Counted from the first letter of the stretch, positions 30,979 to 42,434 are shown. The stretch: 42,925 nt of DNA from Clostridia bacterium (GCA_017501175.1 JAFVXK010000012.1:1-42925), one strand, 5' to 3'. Program-made: numbers and translations. The notes: generated from the letters alone by a model not told the origin.

Positions 30979-33557
30979 TTATACAAGCGCGGCGGAGAGC
31001 CTGCCGTCGTAGTCAACGAGGATTTCGCTCTCGGGCGGAATATCCTCTGCGATAATTTTCTTTGCTACGAGCGTTTCTATCTCGGATTGAATGAAGCGCT
31101 TCAGGGGACGCGCGCCGTAAATTGGGTCGTAGGCGGTATCTACGATATATTGCTTTGCTCTGTCGCTTACGGTTATTTTAACACGGCTGTCGGCAAGTCT
31201 ATTCGAGAGTGAGAGAATTGCAAGCTCGGCGATTTTATCGACTATCTCGCGCGAGAGCGGCGTGAAGTAGATTATCTCGTCAAGGCGGTTGAGAAATTCG
31301 GGACGGAAGGAGCGCTTGAGAAGCGCGTCAACGCCGCCTCTTGCCGCGTCGCTGATTTTGCCGTTTTCAATGCCCTCGAGGATTATATCCGAGCCGAGAT
31401 TGCTCGTCATAATGATAATCGTATTCTTGAAATCGACGGTTTTTCCGTGGCTGTCTGTTATGCGTCCGTCGTCTAGCACCTGCAAAAGCACGTTGAATAC
31501 GTCGGGGTGCGCCTTTTCTATCTCGTCAAAGAGCACAACGCTATACGGCTTTCGTCTTACCGCCTCGGTAAGCTGACCGCCCTCGTCGTAGCCGACGTAG
31601 CCGGGAGGAGCACCGATAAGACGCGAAACACTGTATTTTTCCATATATTCCGACATATCTATTCTGACTATTGCCTTTTCGTCGTCGAAAGAGCCTCTGC
31701 CAGAGCCTTTGCAAGCTCGGTTTTTCCGACGCCGGTAGGGCCGAGGAACATAAACGAGCCTATCGGCCTTTTGGGGTCGCGTATTCCCGCTCTGGAGCGT
31801 AGAATAGCGTTGCAAACCTTGGTTACACCCTCGTCTTGACCAATAACGCGGCGGTGTATCAAATCCTCCATGCCGAGCAGCTTGTCGCGCTCGCTGAGCG
31901 CAAGCTTGGATATCGGGATTCCCGTCCAGCGAGAAACTATCTTTGCGATTTCCTCGTCGGTTACGGCATCGCGCAGAAGAGAATTTTCGACGGTCTTTTT
32001 GTCTGCGCTCTCGGACTCCTCGAGCTGACGGCGAAGCTCGGGAAGCCTGCCGTATTTCAGCTCTGCCGCGCGCTGAAGGTCGTACGCAGCTTCTGCCTTT
32101 TCAATCTCAGCACCGACAGCGTCGAGCTCCTCGCGCAGCTTCTGCGTTCTGCCGATGGACGCCTTCTCGTTTTCCCATCTTGCCTTCATAGAGTTGAAGG
32201 AGTCGCGAAGCTCGGAGAGCTCCTCGCCGATTTTCGCCTTTCTGTCGAGAGAGAGCTTGTCGGTTTCCTTTTTGAGTGCCGCCTCCTCGATTTCGAGCTG
32301 CATTATTCTTCTCGATATTTCGTCCATCTCGGTGGGCATCGAGTTCATTTCGGTTTTTATGAGAGCGCACGCCTCGTCAACAAGGTCTATTGCCTTGTCG
32401 GGAAGAAATCTGTCGGAGATATATCTGTTTGAGAGCGTTGCCGCGGAGATAAGCGCGGCGTCGTGGATTTTAACCCCGTGATATACCTCGTATCTGTCCT
32501 TAAGACCGCGCAGAATTGCAACGGTGTCCTCGACGGTAGGCTCGGGGACGAGGACCGGCTGGAAGCGCCTTTCGAGCGCCGCGTCCTTCTCAATATACTG
32601 TCTGTATTCGTTGAGCGTTGTCGCGCCGATGCAATGAAGCTCGCCGCGCGCAAGCATAGGCTTCAGCAGATTGCCCGCGTCCATCGCTCCGTCGGTTTTT
32701 CCCGCGCCGACTATTGTGTGAAGCTCGTCGATAAAGAGAATTATTTTTCCCTCGCTCGATTTTACCTCATTCAGCACTGCCTTTAGCCTTTCCTCGAACT
32801 CGCCGCGGTATTTTGCACCCGCAATTAAAGCTCCCATATCCAAGGAGAAGAGCACTCTGTCGCGCAGACCCTCGGGAACGTCGCCTCTGACTATTCGCTG
32901 GGCAAGTCCCTCGGCTATGGCGGTTTTTCCGACGCCGGGCTCGCCTATAAGGCAGGGGTTATTCTTGGTCTTTCTTGAGAGAATTCTTATTACGTTTCTT
33001 ATCTCGTCGTCGCGCCCGATAATAGGGTCGAGCTTGTGCTCTCTTGCAAGCGCGACTAAATCCTGACCGTATTTATTAAGCACGTCATAGGTGCTTTCGG
33101 GATTTTCGCTGGTCACTCTTTTGTTACCTCTTATTTTCCGAAGCTGCTCGAGGAACTGATTTTTCTTCAGTCCCACTCCGTCGAGAGCCTCTTTTATCCT
33201 GCTCTTTAAATCAAATATTCCGAGCATAAGATGCTCGACTGACACGAACTCGTCCTTCATATCCTGCGCCGCACTCTCGGCTGCGCGAAGGAGCTTGTCG
33301 GTGTCGCGCGATATATAGGCTTCGCCATCGCCCGATACGCGAGGAAGCGCGTTACAAAGTCCCTCCGTCGCGGTCTTTAGCGCGGCAAGGTCTATTCCGC
33401 ACGCACTTACAAGCTCGGGGATAAGTCCGCCCTCTGCCGTTATAAGCGCGAGGAGCAGGTGCTCCGGCTCTATTGCTTGATTTTTCCGCTCGCTCGCAAG
33501 CTCTACTGCACGAGAGAGCGCCTCCAGACTTTTTTCGGTAAATTTTTCGCGGTTCAT
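30979..33557 (-). pseudogene. clpB: ClpB disaggregase with one-base frameshift
   Basis: Two overlapping frames together encode a full AAA+ disaggregase of about 859 residues if one base is restored. The first part holds the Clp N domain, NBD1 ([13 protein letters not shown]) and the coiled-coil middle domain and runs into NBD2 ([18 protein letters not shown]) before ending in STTKRQ; the second frame continues with [32 protein letters not shown] and [12 protein letters not shown] to the normal C-terminus. The break is at the AAA run 31688-31690 (TTT on the coding strand, where TTTT would give ALFDDEK). Start is ATG 33557 with GGAGGTG upstream. It could be a real mutation or a homopolymer sequencing error; all other domains are intact. 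Confidence 0.85.
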
Positions 33558-33619
33558 ACTTCGTTTCACCTCCATACGCAGTTTGCGTGGCTAAAATTCG
33601 CAAACTTCTTGTTACTCTG

Positions 33620-33648
33620 CTTATATTCTAATCCCAAAATGTTAACAA
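33620..33648 (-). promoter_or_regulatory. Possible promoter of clpB
   Basis: On the minus strand TTGTTA (33648-33643) and TATAAG (33625-33620), 17-bp spacer. The CIRCE lies upstream of it, so the heat-shock promoter proper could be another, nearer to CIRCE. Confidence 0.4.
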
Positions 33649-33680
33649 ATAAAGCAAAAGTTATTGACAAACTGTAAACA

Positions 33681-33707
33681 TTAGCACTCTGATAAAGCGA
33701 GTGCTAA
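33681..33707. promoter_or_regulatory. CIRCE element (HrcA operator)
   Basis: TTAGCACTC (33681-33689), nine bases, GAGTGCTAA (33699-33707): a perfect match to the CIRCE consensus. HrcA bound here should repress clpB, and possibly the divergent membrane protein gene, outside heat stress. Confidence 0.95.
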
Positions 33708-33722
33708 AAGTTGCGAAGCCTC

Positions 33723-33751
33723 TTGATTTGTTCATAAAAAAGTAGTAAAAT
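33723..33751 (+). promoter_or_regulatory. Promoter of the small membrane protein gene
   Basis: TTGATT (33723-33728) and TAAAAT (33746-33751), 17-bp spacer, starting 15 bp after CIRCE. Confidence 0.6.
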
Positions 33752-33785
33752 GTATTCGTAAAAATATTATTGTCAAGGAGTAAAG

Positions 33786-34349
33786 ATGGCATACGCGCAG
33801 GGCTTTGATGTAAAAAAGAAAAAAAGAGATATGATAAAGGAGAGGATTGACACCGACCCCGTAGCACTTCGAGGTATGAGGGTGTCGAGGGCGGCTCTCT
33901 TACTTCTTTTGCTTTTCAGATTGGTTTTATTAGTTTTTGAGATAGTATATTTCAGCGCGTCGGAGCTGAAGATTGGGGTTTTGTCTAATCTTTTGCTTAT
34001 TCCTATGCTTCTTATCCTTTATATGATATACGACGGAAACAAGGGACTTGCGGGAATACTTATGGTTTCGGCTGTTGTTAGGGTGATATATCTTTTCTCT
34101 TCGGTATATCCGACGCTTCCGGACGGTGTGGGCGCTGACGTTTATCTTGGAGTATATCTTTTCGTTATGGCGTTTCAGTTTGCGGCTATCATACTTATGA
34201 CGGCATACGCACCCGCCGTTGCATATTTTGACAAGATGCAGGCCATAAATATGGAGGTAGGGACTATGCTTCGCACGGGGGGCGCACAGACGTCTCACAC
34301 GGGGCAGAGCCGACCTTCGAGCAAAAATCACAAGAAGAGAAAGAAATAA
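33786..34349 (+). CDS. Hypothetical four-span membrane protein
   Basis: A 187-residue protein that I do not recognise. A basic N-terminus (DVKKKKRDMIKERID) precedes four predicted membrane segments (about residues 36-56, 62-80, 87-106 and 116-141), and the C-terminus is a basic Ser/Lys-rich tail ending KNHKKRKK. Charge distribution puts both ends in the cytoplasm. AAGGAG lies 4-5 nt before the ATG. It is divergent from clpB across a CIRCE element, so heat-linked expression is possible. No domain can be named. Confidence 0.7.
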   Translation: MAYAQGFDVKKKKRDMIKERIDTDPVALRGMRVSRAALLLLLLFRLVLLVFEIVYFSASELKIGVLSNLLLIPMLLILYMIYDGNKGLAGILMVSAVVRVIYLFSSVYPTLPDGVGADVYLGVYLFVMAFQFAAIILMTAYAPAVAYFDKMQAINMEVGTMLRTGGAQTSHTGQSRPSSKNHKKRKK

Positions 34350-34366
34350 ATGAGGATAACGTATAA

Positions 34367-34393
34367 AAATCCGCCGAGGCATCGGCGGATTTT
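34367..34393. terminator. Bidirectional terminator before uvrB
   Basis: AAATCCGCCGA (34367-34377) pairs with TCGGCGGATTT (34382-34392) around a GGCA loop, with a T/A-run on both strands. Confidence 0.87.
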
Positions 34394-34433
34394 GGCGTTT
34401 TTAAAGGTTGGGGGAAAAACTTTTGCGTTTTTC

Positions 34434-34462
34434 TTTACAATAAGAGCTTTTTGGTGTATAAT
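34434..34462 (+). promoter_or_regulatory. Promoter of uvrB-uvrA-dut
   Basis: TTTACA (34434-34439) and TATAAT (34457-34462), 17-bp spacer. I see no clear SOS (DinR/LexA) box in the 45 nt between it and the start codon. Confidence 0.75.
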
Positions 34463-34506
34463 ATTGGTATATAATAGGGTAAGAAAGAGAAGAAGGAGGG
34501 ACGCAT

Positions 34507-36468
34507 ATGGAAGAGCGCAGGTTCAAGCTTGTCAGCGACTACAAGCCGACGGGCGACCAGCCCGAAGCGATAGAGGCTCTTACTCGCGGAATTATGGCGG
34601 GCGAGCGTGCGCAGACGCTCGTGGGCGTTACGGGCTCGGGTAAGACCTTTACGATGGCAAACGTCATAGCAAACCTCAACAGACCCACACTCGTTCTCGC
34701 GCATAACAAGACGCTTGCGGCGCAGCTTTGCACCGAGTTCCGCTCCTTTTTCCCCGAAAACGCGGTAGAGTATTTCGTTTCCTACTACGACTACTATCAG
34801 CCCGAGGCGTACATTCCCGGCAAGGATATGTATATTGAGAAGGACGCGATGATAAACGACGAGATAGATATGCTTCGCCACAGCGCGACCTCGTCGCTCT
34901 TTGAACGCCGTGACGTTATAATCGTCGCATCGGTTTCCTGTATATATTCTCTCGGTGACCCCCTGGAATATCAGAGCCTTCTCGTGTCGGTAAGACCGGG
35001 GCAACAGACGTCGCGTGACGAGCTTATTCGCCGACTTGTATCTATAAGCTACGAGCGCAATGATATAAGCTTCACGCGTAATAAATTCCGCGTGCGTGGC
35101 GACGTCGTTGAGATTTTCCCCGCATCGAGCACGGATAAGGCTATAAGAGTGGAATTCTTCGGTGACGAGATTGACCGAGTATCCAAGATAAACACGCTGA
35201 CGGGTGAGGTTTTGGAGCACCTTTCCTACGCGGCGATATTCCCCGCAACGCACTATGCGGTTTCCGACGACAAGCGCGAGGCGGCTCTCCTTGAAATAGA
35301 GGAGGAGATGCTTGAGCGCGTCGAGTTCTTCAAGTCGCAAAAGAAGCTCATTGAGGCGCAGAGGATAGAGGAGAGGACGAGATACGACCTTGAGATGCTA
35401 CGCGAGGTAGGCTTCTGCTCGGGAGTTGAGAACTATTCGCGAGTTTTGGCAGGCAGACCCGCGGGCTCGACGCCATATACGCTTCTCGACTATTTCCCAA
35501 GCGACTTCATAATGTTCGTTGACGAGTCGCACGTTACGCTTCCGCAGGTACGCGGTATGAGCGGCGGTGACTACGCAAGAAAAAAGAACCTTGTAGAATA
35601 TGGCTTCCGTCTGCCGTCGGCGTTTGATAACAGACCGCTTTTCTTCGACGAATTTGACGAGAAGATAAGACAGGTTATATACGTTTCGGCAACTCCCGGC
35701 GATTACGAGAGGGCGGAAAGCTCCTCGGAGGTTGAGCAGCTGATACGCCCGACGGGACTTATAGACCCGAAAATCGAGGTGAGAGCTATTGAGGGACAGA
35801 TAGACGACCTGCTCGGCGAGATACGTACAACCGTGTCGCGCGGAGAAAAGGTTCTCGTCACAACTCTTACTAAGAATATGGCAGAGGATTTGACCGAATA
35901 TCTTGCCACTCACGGCATAAAGGTTAAATACATTCACCATCAGGTCGAAACAATTGAGCGTATGGAGATAATACGCGACCTGCGCCTCGGCGAGTTTGAC
36001 GTGCTCGTAGGAATAAATTTGCTCCGAGAGGGACTAGACATTCCCGAGGTGTCGCTTGTTGCCATACTCGACGCCGACAAGGAGGGCTTCCTCAGGAGCA
36101 CGACCTCGCTGATACAGACGGTGGGACGCGCGGCAAGAAACGTCAACGGACACGTCATAATGTATGCCGACAGAATAACCGACTCTATGCGCGGCGCAAT
36201 TGAGGAAACCGAGCGCCGCCGAAATATACAGATGAAGTACAACGAGGAGCACGGAATTACTCCCGAGAGCATTCGCAAGAAGGTCGCCGACGTTATAGAG
36301 ATAGGCAAAAAGGCAAAGCCCGAGAGTAATAAGAAGCTCACAAAGCTCGAGCGTCAGCGTCGCATAGAGGAGCTTACGCAAGAGATGCGCGAGGCGGCAA
36401 GAACGCTTGAATTTGAGAAAGCAGCATATCTGCGCGACAGAATAAAAGAATTAAAGAACGGTAAATAG
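34507..36468 (+). CDS. uvrB: Excinuclease ABC subunit B
   Basis: A 653-residue DNA helicase-like damage verification subunit of nucleotide excision repair. Visible are Walker [14 protein letters not shown], the beta-hairpin region [15 protein letters not shown] that probes the DNA strand, the DEAD-like [11 protein letters not shown], helicase motif [11 protein letters not shown], and a C-terminal UVR domain ([20 protein letters not shown]) that binds UvrC. GGAGGG precedes ATG 34507. The stop (TAG) lies 4 nt before the uvrA start, so the two are co-expressed. Confidence 0.97.
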   Translation: MEERRFKLVSDYKPTGDQPEAIEALTRGIMAGERAQTLVGVTGSGKTFTMANVIANLNRPTLVLAHNKTLAAQLCTEFRSFFPENAVEYFVSYYDYYQPEAYIPGKDMYIEKDAMINDEIDMLRHSATSSLFERRDVIIVASVSCIYSLGDPLEYQSLLVSVRPGQQTSRDELIRRLVSISYERNDISFTRNKFRVRGDVVEIFPASSTDKAIRVEFFGDEIDRVSKINTLTGEVLEHLSYAAIFPATHYAVSDDKREAALLEIEEEMLERVEFFKSQKKLIEAQRIEERTRYDLEMLREVGFCSGVENYSRVLAGRPAGSTPYTLLDYFPSDFIMFVDESHVTLPQVRGMSGGDYARKKNLVEYGFRLPSAFDNRPLFFDEFDEKIRQVIYVSATPGDYERAESSSEVEQLIRPTGLIDPKIEVRAIEGQIDDLLGEIRTTVSRGEKVLVTTLTKNMAEDLTEYLATHGIKVKYIHHQVETIERMEIIRDLRLGEFDVLVGINLLREGLDIPEVSLVAILDADKEGFLRSTTSLIQTVGRAARNVNGHVIMYADRITDSMRGAIEETERRRNIQMKYNEEHGITPESIRKKVADVIEIGKKAKPESNKKLTKLERQRRIEELTQEMREAARTLEFEKAAYLRDRIKELKNGK

Positions 36469-36472
36469 GAAA

Positions 36473-39307
36473 ATGTCAAGAAGTATTATAATAAAGGGCG
36501 CGAAGGTAAACAACCTTAAAAATATTGACGTGACGATACCGCGCGATAAGCTCGTCGTTCTGACCGGACTTTCGGGAAGCGGCAAGTCCTCACTTGCCTT
36601 TGACACGCTTTATGCCGAGGGACACAGGCGCTTTGTGGAGAGCCTGTCGTCGTACGCGAGAATGTTCCTCGGACAGATGGACAAGCCCGAGGTTGACCTT
36701 ATAGAAGGGCTTTCCCCTGCGATAGCGATAGACCAGAAGACGACCTCGAAAAATCCGCGCTCTACGGTTGGCACGGTTACCGAAATATACGATTACCTGC
36801 GCTTGCTTTATGCAAGAATAGGTATTCCTCATTGCCCCGTTTGCGGAAAGGAAATTAAGCAGCAGTCACTTGACCAGATAGTTGACAGAATACTTTTGCT
36901 GCCCGAGGGGACGCGCTTTATGGTTTTAGCACCCGTTGTCAGAGCGCAGAAGGGTATGCACGAGAAGGTCTTTGCCGACGCGAGAAAAAGCGGCTTTGCG
37001 AGGGTGAGAGTGGACGGCAATATGTACGACCTCTCCGAAGAGATAACGCTTGACAAGAATTTAAAGCACACGATAGATATAGTCCTCGACAGACTCGTTT
37101 TGCGCGAGGATATACGCTCCCGTCTTTCCGACTCGGTTGAGAGCGCGCTTCGCGTTGCCGACGGCAGAATTTCAATAGTTACCGTAGAACGTGACGGAAA
37201 AGAGGGCAAGGAGCTTGAATTTTCGCAAAAGTACGCCTGCGAGGAGCACGGCATAAGCTTCCCCGAGCTTGAGCCGAGAATGTTTTCCTTTAATAACCCG
37301 ATAGGCGCGTGCCCCGAGTGCTCGGGAATAGGCAATATGCAGACTATATCGGTCAAAAAGCTCATTCCTCACCCCGAAATGACGCTCCGAGACGGAGGAA
37401 TTGCCGTCAATGGCTTCCGCACTATGACAGAGGACTCCTGGACAGGACCTCTCGTTATTGAGGTGGGAAAGGACTTTGGCTTCTCGATAGACACTCCGCT
37501 CTCCGAGTTTACAAAGGAGCAGATGGACGTGCTTATGTACGGCGCGGGCGCAAAAAAATACACGGTTATGCGCTATTTTGACAAGCAATACAGAGAGCAG
37601 ACAACCACCTTTGACGGAATAGTACGTATCATTGAGAAAAGAATGAAAATGATGGGCGGCGATTACTATCAGGAGTTCGTCGAAGAGGTTGCCTGCCCAA
37701 GATGCCGCGGAAGAAGGCTCTCGGATATGGTGCTCGGCGTCACCGTCGGCGGATTGAATATAGACGAGATTTGCCGCCTTCCGATAGATAAGATGCTCGA
37801 TTTTGTGGAAAAGCTGGAGCTAGGCGAGAGCGAGGCGAAAATCGCGTCTGAGATTTTAAAGGAAATAAAGGCGCGTCTTGGATTTCTTATCCGCGTAGGA
37901 CTTGATTACCTCAACCTTGCGAGAACAGCGGGAACTCTTTCGGGCGGCGAGTCGCAGAGAATAAGACTTGCAACGCAGATAGGCTCTGCGCTTACGGGCG
38001 TGCTTTATATTCTCGACGAGCCAAGCATTGGACTGCATCAGCGCGATAACTGCAAGCTGATATCAACGCTTAAAAGTCTTCGCGACCTCGGAAACAGCGT
38101 TATAGTCGTCGAGCACGACGAGGATACCATGCGCGAGGCTGACTTTATAGTGGATATCGGCCCCGGAGCCGGAATTCACGGCGGTGAGGTTGTTGCAACC
38201 GGTACGCCGAAGGAGATTGCCGAAAATCGCGCCTCGGTAACGGGCGACTACCTTTCGGGCAGACGGGAAATAGAAGTGCCTAAGCAAAGGCGGAGGGGAA
38301 ACGGAAGCTTTTTGCGTGTAGTAGAGGCAGAGGAAAACAACCTCAAAAAGCTAACGGTTGATTTTCCGCTCGGCTGCTTCATAGCAGTGACGGGAGTTTC
38401 GGGAAGCGGAAAGTCCTCGCTTGTAAATTCGGTTTTATACAGAACGCTTGCGCGCGACTTAAACCGCGCGATAGCCTATCCCGGCAAGGTCGGCAAAATT
38501 GAGGGACTTGAAAATCTCGATAAGGTTATAGCGATAGACCAAAGCCCGATAGGAAGAACTCCGAGGTCTAACCCCGCAACCTACACCGGACTTTTCACGG
38601 ATATACGAAACCTCTTTGCCAAGACCAAGGACGCAAAGGCAAAGGGATACAGTGCCGGAAGATTTTCCTTTAACGTCAGAGGCGGAAGATGTGAGGCGTG
38701 CGAGGGCGACGGAGTTAAGTGCATAGAGATGAATTTCCTGCCCGACGTTTACGTAAAGTGCGACGTCTGCAAGGGCAGACGCTACAACCGCGACACCCTT
38801 GAGGTTAAATACAAGGGAAAGAGCATCTACGACGTTCTCGAAATGTCGGTTGAGGAGGGGCTTTACTTCTTCGAGGGGCTTCCACAGCTTCAGCGGAAAT
38901 TGCAGACCCTCTTTGACGTGGGACTTGGATATATCAAGATTGGTCAGTCTTCTACCACACTTTCGGGCGGTGAGGCGCAGAGAGTTAAGCTTGCAACCGA
39001 GCTTGCAAAGCGCTCTACGGGAAAGACGATATATATTCTTGACGAGCCGACGACAGGACTTCACTCGGAGGACGTTTCAAAGCTTATAAGCATACTCCAA
39101 AGACTTGTTGACGCCGGAAATACCGTGCTTGTAATAGAGCACAATCTAGACCTTATTAAGACCGCAGATTATATAATCGACCTCGGCCCAGAGGGCGGCG
39201 ACGGCGGCGGAACGCTTGTAGCATCGGGTACTCCCGAGGAGGTCGCAAAATGCCCGAAATCCTACACGGGTGCGTTCTTACGCGATAAACTCTCTATAAA
39301 AATGTAA
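36473..39307 (+). CDS. uvrA: Excinuclease ABC subunit A
   Basis: A 944-residue ABC-type ATPase that finds DNA damage and loads UvrB. Two nucleotide sites are present, Walker [15 protein letters not shown] and [13 protein letters not shown], with signature motifs [13 protein letters not shown] and [13 protein letters not shown]. Zinc-finger cysteine pairs are CPVCGK, CPECSG-type [17 protein letters not shown] and [16 protein letters not shown]. Length is normal for the family. It starts 4 nt after uvrB and is followed by dut after 18 nt. Confidence 0.97.
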   Translation: MSRSIIIKGAKVNNLKNIDVTIPRDKLVVLTGLSGSGKSSLAFDTLYAEGHRRFVESLSSYARMFLGQMDKPEVDLIEGLSPAIAIDQKTTSKNPRSTVGTVTEIYDYLRLLYARIGIPHCPVCGKEIKQQSLDQIVDRILLLPEGTRFMVLAPVVRAQKGMHEKVFADARKSGFARVRVDGNMYDLSEEITLDKNLKHTIDIVLDRLVLREDIRSRLSDSVESALRVADGRISIVTVERDGKEGKELEFSQKYACEEHGISFPELEPRMFSFNNPIGACPECSGIGNMQTISVKKLIPHPEMTLRDGGIAVNGFRTMTEDSWTGPLVIEVGKDFGFSIDTPLSEFTKEQMDVLMYGAGAKKYTVMRYFDKQYREQTTTFDGIVRIIEKRMKMMGGDYYQEFVEEVACPRCRGRRLSDMVLGVTVGGLNIDEICRLPIDKMLDFVEKLELGESEAKIASEILKEIKARLGFLIRVGLDYLNLARTAGTLSGGESQRIRLATQIGSALTGVLYILDEPSIGLHQRDNCKLISTLKSLRDLGNSVIVVEHDEDTMREADFIVDIGPGAGIHGGEVVATGTPKEIAENRASVTGDYLSGRREIEVPKQRRRGNGSFLRVVEAEENNLKKLTVDFPLGCFIAVTGVSGSGKSSLVNSVLYRTLARDLNRAIAYPGKVGKIEGLENLDKVIAIDQSPIGRTPRSNPATYTGLFTDIRNLFAKTKDAKAKGYSAGRFSFNVRGGRCEACEGDGVKCIEMNFLPDVYVKCDVCKGRRYNRDTLEVKYKGKSIYDVLEMSVEEGLYFFEGLPQLQRKLQTLFDVGLGYIKIGQSSTTLSGGEAQRVKLATELAKRSTGKTIYILDEPTTGLHSEDVSKLISILQRLVDAGNTVLVIEHNLDLIKTADYIIDLGPEGGDGGGTLVASGTPEEVAKCPKSYTGAFLRDKLSIKM

Positions 39308-39325
39308 ACTAAAGGTGACATTATT

Positions 39326-39763
39326 ATGAAGATTAATTTCAAAAAGCTAAATGAAAACGCAATAGTCCCGACCTATGGGACTGAATATTCGGCAGGCGCT
39401 GACCTTTACAATCTTCCTGTCGAAAACGTAACGGTAGAGCCTCACAAAACCGTACTTATTCACACGGGCATAGCTATGGAAATCCCCGAAGGATACTGCG
39501 GTCTTATTTTCGCACGCTCGGGACTTGCAACCAAGCGCGGTCTTGCTCCCGCAAACAAGGTCGGAGTAATAGACGCTGATTACAGAGGCGAGATTATGGT
39601 CGCTCTTCACAATCATTCCGACGCTTCTGTTACGGTCGAAGGCGGCGAGAGAGTGGCACAGCTTGCCATAGTTCCGTTCCTCAAGGCTGAATTTGCCGAG
39701 GTATCAGAGCTTTCGGACACCGTTCGCGGCGAGGGGGGCTTCGGCTCAACCGGCAAAAAGTAA
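39326..39763 (+). CDS. dut: dUTP diphosphatase
   Basis: A 145-residue trimeric dUTPase that hydrolyses dUTP to dUMP and pyrophosphate, keeping uracil out of DNA and feeding dTMP synthesis. The five motifs are visible: SAGADLYN, ARSGLA, GVIDADYRGEI with the catalytic Asp, GERVAQLAIVP, and the C-terminal arm RGEGGFGSTGK. It follows uvrA closely and is probably on the same transcript, a DNA-maintenance grouping. Confidence 0.95.
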   Translation: MKINFKKLNENAIVPTYGTEYSAGADLYNLPVENVTVEPHKTVLIHTGIAMEIPEGYCGLIFARSGLATKRGLAPANKVGVIDADYRGEIMVALHNHSDASVTVEGGERVAQLAIVPFLKAEFAEVSELSDTVRGEGGFGSTGKK

Positions 39764-39798
39764 GATATCAAAAATGCGTTTATTTTTTAACAATGTTA

Positions 39799-39827
39799 TT
39801 GACTAATCGAAAACTTTGTGCTATTAT
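39799..39827 (+). promoter_or_regulatory. Promoter of pgk
   Basis: TTGACT (39799-39804) and TATTAT (39822-39827), 17-bp spacer. Confidence 0.72.
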
Positions 39828-39880
39828 ATATAAGGTTTAATGAAATAATAAATAAATGTAAATAAAAAGGAGATTACCAA

Positions 39881-41197
39881 ATGGCAACCTACAACAAGAA
39901 AACCATCGAAGACGTAGAAGTTTCGGGCAAGACAGTCCTCGTCCGTTGCGACTTCAACGTACCTATGAAGGACGGCGTTATCACCTCTGACAAGAGAATT
40001 ATCGGCGCTCTTCCTACCATCAAGTATCTTATGGACAACGGCGCAAAGGTTATCCTTTGCTCTCATATGGGTAAGCCCCATGGCATTTTCACCGAGGGCT
40101 TCGGTCTTTCGAAGAAGGAAAAGAAGGCAGTTGAGGCTCTTCCCGAGGCAGAGCGCGCAGCTGCTACCGAGGAGTATCTTGCAAAGGCTCTTAAGGGCGA
40201 CAAGAAGAAGTTCACCCTTGCTCCCGTTGCGGTAAGACTTAACGAGCTTCTCGGCGAGGGAAAGGTTACCTTCGCAGAGGACCTTATCGGTGAGGACGCA
40301 AAGGCAAAGGTTGCGGCTCTCAAGCCGGGCTATGCAGTTCTTCTTGAGAACACCAGATTTGACGCTCGCGAAACCAAGAACGGCGCAGAGCTTGCCAAGG
40401 AGCTCGCTTCTATGGCAGACATCTTCGTTAACGACGCATTCGGTGCGGCTCACAGAGCTCACGCTTCCACCGCAGGCGTTGCCGATTACATTCCCGCAGT
40501 ATGCGGCTACCTCATTCAGAAGGAGATTTCGGTTATGGGCGCGGCTCTCTCCGAGCCTGCACGTCCCTTCGTTGCTATCCTCGGCGGTGCAAAGGTTGCG
40601 GATAAGCTCAACGTTATCGACAATCTTCTTACCAAGGTTGACACTCTTATCATCGGTGGCGGTATGGCGTTCACTTTCGCGGCTGCACAGGGCTATGGCG
40701 TAGGTAACTCGCTTCTTGACGACACCAAGATTGACTATTGCCGTGAGATGATGGCAAAAGCAGAGAAGAACGGCGTTAAGCTTCTTCTCCCCGTTGATAC
40801 CGGAATAGTTAAGTCCTTCCCCGACCCCATCGACGCTCCTGTTGACGTTAAGTACGTTGACATTGCCGACATTCCCGCTGATATGGAGGGCTGCGACATC
40901 GGTCCTAAGTCTGCAAAGCTCTTCGCAGACGCTATCAACTCGGCAAAGACTGTCGTTTGGAACGGTCCTATGGGCGTATTTGAGAACCCCACTCTTGCAA
41001 AGGGTACGATAGCAGTAGCAGAGGCTCTTGCATCGAGCGCAGCAACCACAATTGTTGGTGGCGGCGACTCCGCAGCAGCTTGCGAGCAGCTCGGCTTTGC
41101 GTCCAAGATTACCCACATTTCCACCGGTGGCGGCGCATCGCTTGAATTCCTTGAGGGTAAGGACCTTCCCGGCATTTCCTGCCTTCTTGACAAGTAA
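39881..41197 (+). CDS. pgk: Phosphoglycerate kinase
   Basis: A 438-residue glycolytic kinase that makes ATP and 3-phosphoglycerate from 1,3-bisphosphoglycerate. Family signatures are [11 protein letters not shown] near the N-terminus, [52 protein letters not shown] and GGGDSAAA. The protein is about 40 residues longer than the usual 395-400, with an insertion after the HMGKP block ([27 protein letters not shown] split over residues 70-105) as in several clostridial enzymes. AAAGGAG precedes the start. Confidence 0.96.
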   Translation: MATYNKKTIEDVEVSGKTVLVRCDFNVPMKDGVITSDKRIIGALPTIKYLMDNGAKVILCSHMGKPHGIFTEGFGLSKKEKKAVEALPEAERAAATEEYLAKALKGDKKKFTLAPVAVRLNELLGEGKVTFAEDLIGEDAKAKVAALKPGYAVLLENTRFDARETKNGAELAKELASMADIFVNDAFGAAHRAHASTAGVADYIPAVCGYLIQKEISVMGAALSEPARPFVAILGGAKVADKLNVIDNLLTKVDTLIIGGGMAFTFAAAQGYGVGNSLLDDTKIDYCREMMAKAEKNGVKLLLPVDTGIVKSFPDPIDAPVDVKYVDIADIPADMEGCDIGPKSAKLFADAINSAKTVVWNGPMGVFENPTLAKGTIAVAEALASSAATTIVGGGDSAAACEQLGFASKITHISTGGGASLEFLEGKDLPGISCLLDK

Positions 41198-41230
41198 TTT
41201 TTGGTGATATTTCCCGCTCGCTCCCACTCG

Positions 41231-41454
41231 CTGTAGGTTTCTACAGCTTCGGGTCGCGAACGAAAAATCTCCCTCAAAAATTCCGTTGTCAACAGCTTTT
41301 GAAGCTTCGGTCGGAAGAACGACAAAACTTGCACAAAATTCTAAGCCGATGGTTTAGATGGCTTCGGGTCGCAAACGAAAAATCTCCCTCAAAAATTTCA
41401 TTATCAATGACTTTTGAGGCTTCGGTCGGAAGAACGACAAAACTTGCTCAAAAA
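41231..41454. repeat. Two tandem copies of a ~115-nt structured unit
   Basis: Within the 295-bp gap between pgk and tpiA, the segment starting GCTTCGGGTCGCGAACG at 41246 recurs with few changes from 41361, an offset of 115 nt, over about 93 nt each. Each copy is preceded by a small hairpin: CTGTAG/CTACAG (41231-41246) and CTAAGCC/GGTTTAG (41341-41357). No open frame or T-run-terminated hairpin is shared. It could be a genome-wide interspersed repeat or an RNA element; nothing else is seen in the gap. Confidence 0.75.
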
Positions 41455-41492
41455 CGGGCATTATTTTAAAAACACGGATAGGAAACAAACGT

Positions 41493-42251
41493 ATGAGAAG
41501 AACAGTAATCGCGGGCAACTGGAAGATGAATATGACCCCCTCGGAAACGAAGAAGTTCATCACCGAGCTTGCTCCTATGGTAGCGGGACTTGATAAGTGC
41601 GACGTCGTGCTTTGCGTTCCTGCAATTGATATTCCTGCGGCTGTTGAGGCGGCAAAGGGAACTAATATAAAGATTGGCGCGGAGAACGTGCACTTCAAGG
41701 CATCGGGCGCATACACCGGCGAGCTTTCGGCTTCGATGCTCGTTGAGGCGGGCGTAGAGTACGTCGTTATCGGACATTCCGAGCGCAGACAGTACTTTGG
41801 TGAAACCGACAAGACCGTCAACCTTCGCACCAAGGCGGCGCTCGAGGCAGGCCTTAAGGCTATCGTTTGCGTTGGCGAAACTCTTGAGGAGCGCGAGCTC
41901 GGCTATACCGAAACTCTACTTAAGTATCAAACCAAGATTGCTCTTACCGGAGTTACGGCAGAGCAGCTTAAGAACGTTATCGTTGCTTACGAGCCTGTAT
42001 GGGCAATAGGCACGGGCGTTACCGCAACTGCCGAGCAGGCAGACGAGGGCAACGGCTTTGTCAGAGCGGCAATCGCCGAGGCATTCGGCGCTGACGCGGC
42101 AGAGGAGGTCACCGTACAGTACGGCGGCTCTATGAACGACGCTAACGCGGCAGAGCTTCTTGGCAAGGTTAACGTTGACGGCGGTCTTATCGGCGGCGCA
42201 TCGCTCAAGACCGACAAATTCACCGCTATCGTCAAGGCGGCTCACGCGTAA
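41493..42251 (+). CDS. tpiA: Triosephosphate isomerase
   Basis: A 252-residue TIM-barrel enzyme interconverting DHAP and glyceraldehyde-3-phosphate. Catalytic residues are in the blocks GNWKMNM (Lys), VIGHSERRQ (His) and AYEPVWAIGTG (Glu); the phosphate loop is YGGSMNDANA and GGLIGGASL. AGGAAA lies upstream of the ATG. It follows pgk across the repeat-containing gap; the DHAP produced by the microcompartment aldolase would enter glycolysis through this enzyme. Confidence 0.97.
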   Translation: MRRTVIAGNWKMNMTPSETKKFITELAPMVAGLDKCDVVLCVPAIDIPAAVEAAKGTNIKIGAENVHFKASGAYTGELSASMLVEAGVEYVVIGHSERRQYFGETDKTVNLRTKAALEAGLKAIVCVGETLEERELGYTETLLKYQTKIALTGVTAEQLKNVIVAYEPVWAIGTGVTATAEQADEGNGFVRAAIAEAFGADAAEEVTVQYGGSMNDANAAELLGKVNVDGGLIGGASLKTDKFTAIVKAAHA

Positions 42252-42271
42252 AAACGGAAACTAATATAAAA

Positions 42272-42300
42272 AGAGTCGGCAGGAGAAAACTGCCGACTTT
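42272..42300 (+). terminator. Hairpin after tpiA
   Basis: AGAGTCGGCAG (42272-42282) pairs with CTGCCGACTTT (42290-42300) around GAGAAAA. Only three T residues end the stem, so termination may be partial. Confidence 0.65.
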
Positions 42301-42434
42301 AAACTTCTAATAAATTAGAATTATTAAGAGCTACTGGTCGAAGTTCACAACAAGAACTAGAAGTTTGTGTGAATGTTGCACAAAAAAACGAGCATAAAAC
42401 CGTAAAAATGCCTATGGAAAAAGCTCTTAAAGTT

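Noticed and set aside
31668..31815. Programmed frameshift in clpB
   Set aside because: ClpB is not known to use one, and no slippery heptamer or downstream structure stands out; a point deletion in a T-run is simpler.
39824..41227. 467-residue minus-strand open frame opposite pgk
   Set aside because: It is fully antisense to phosphoglycerate kinase and its translation shows no protein family.
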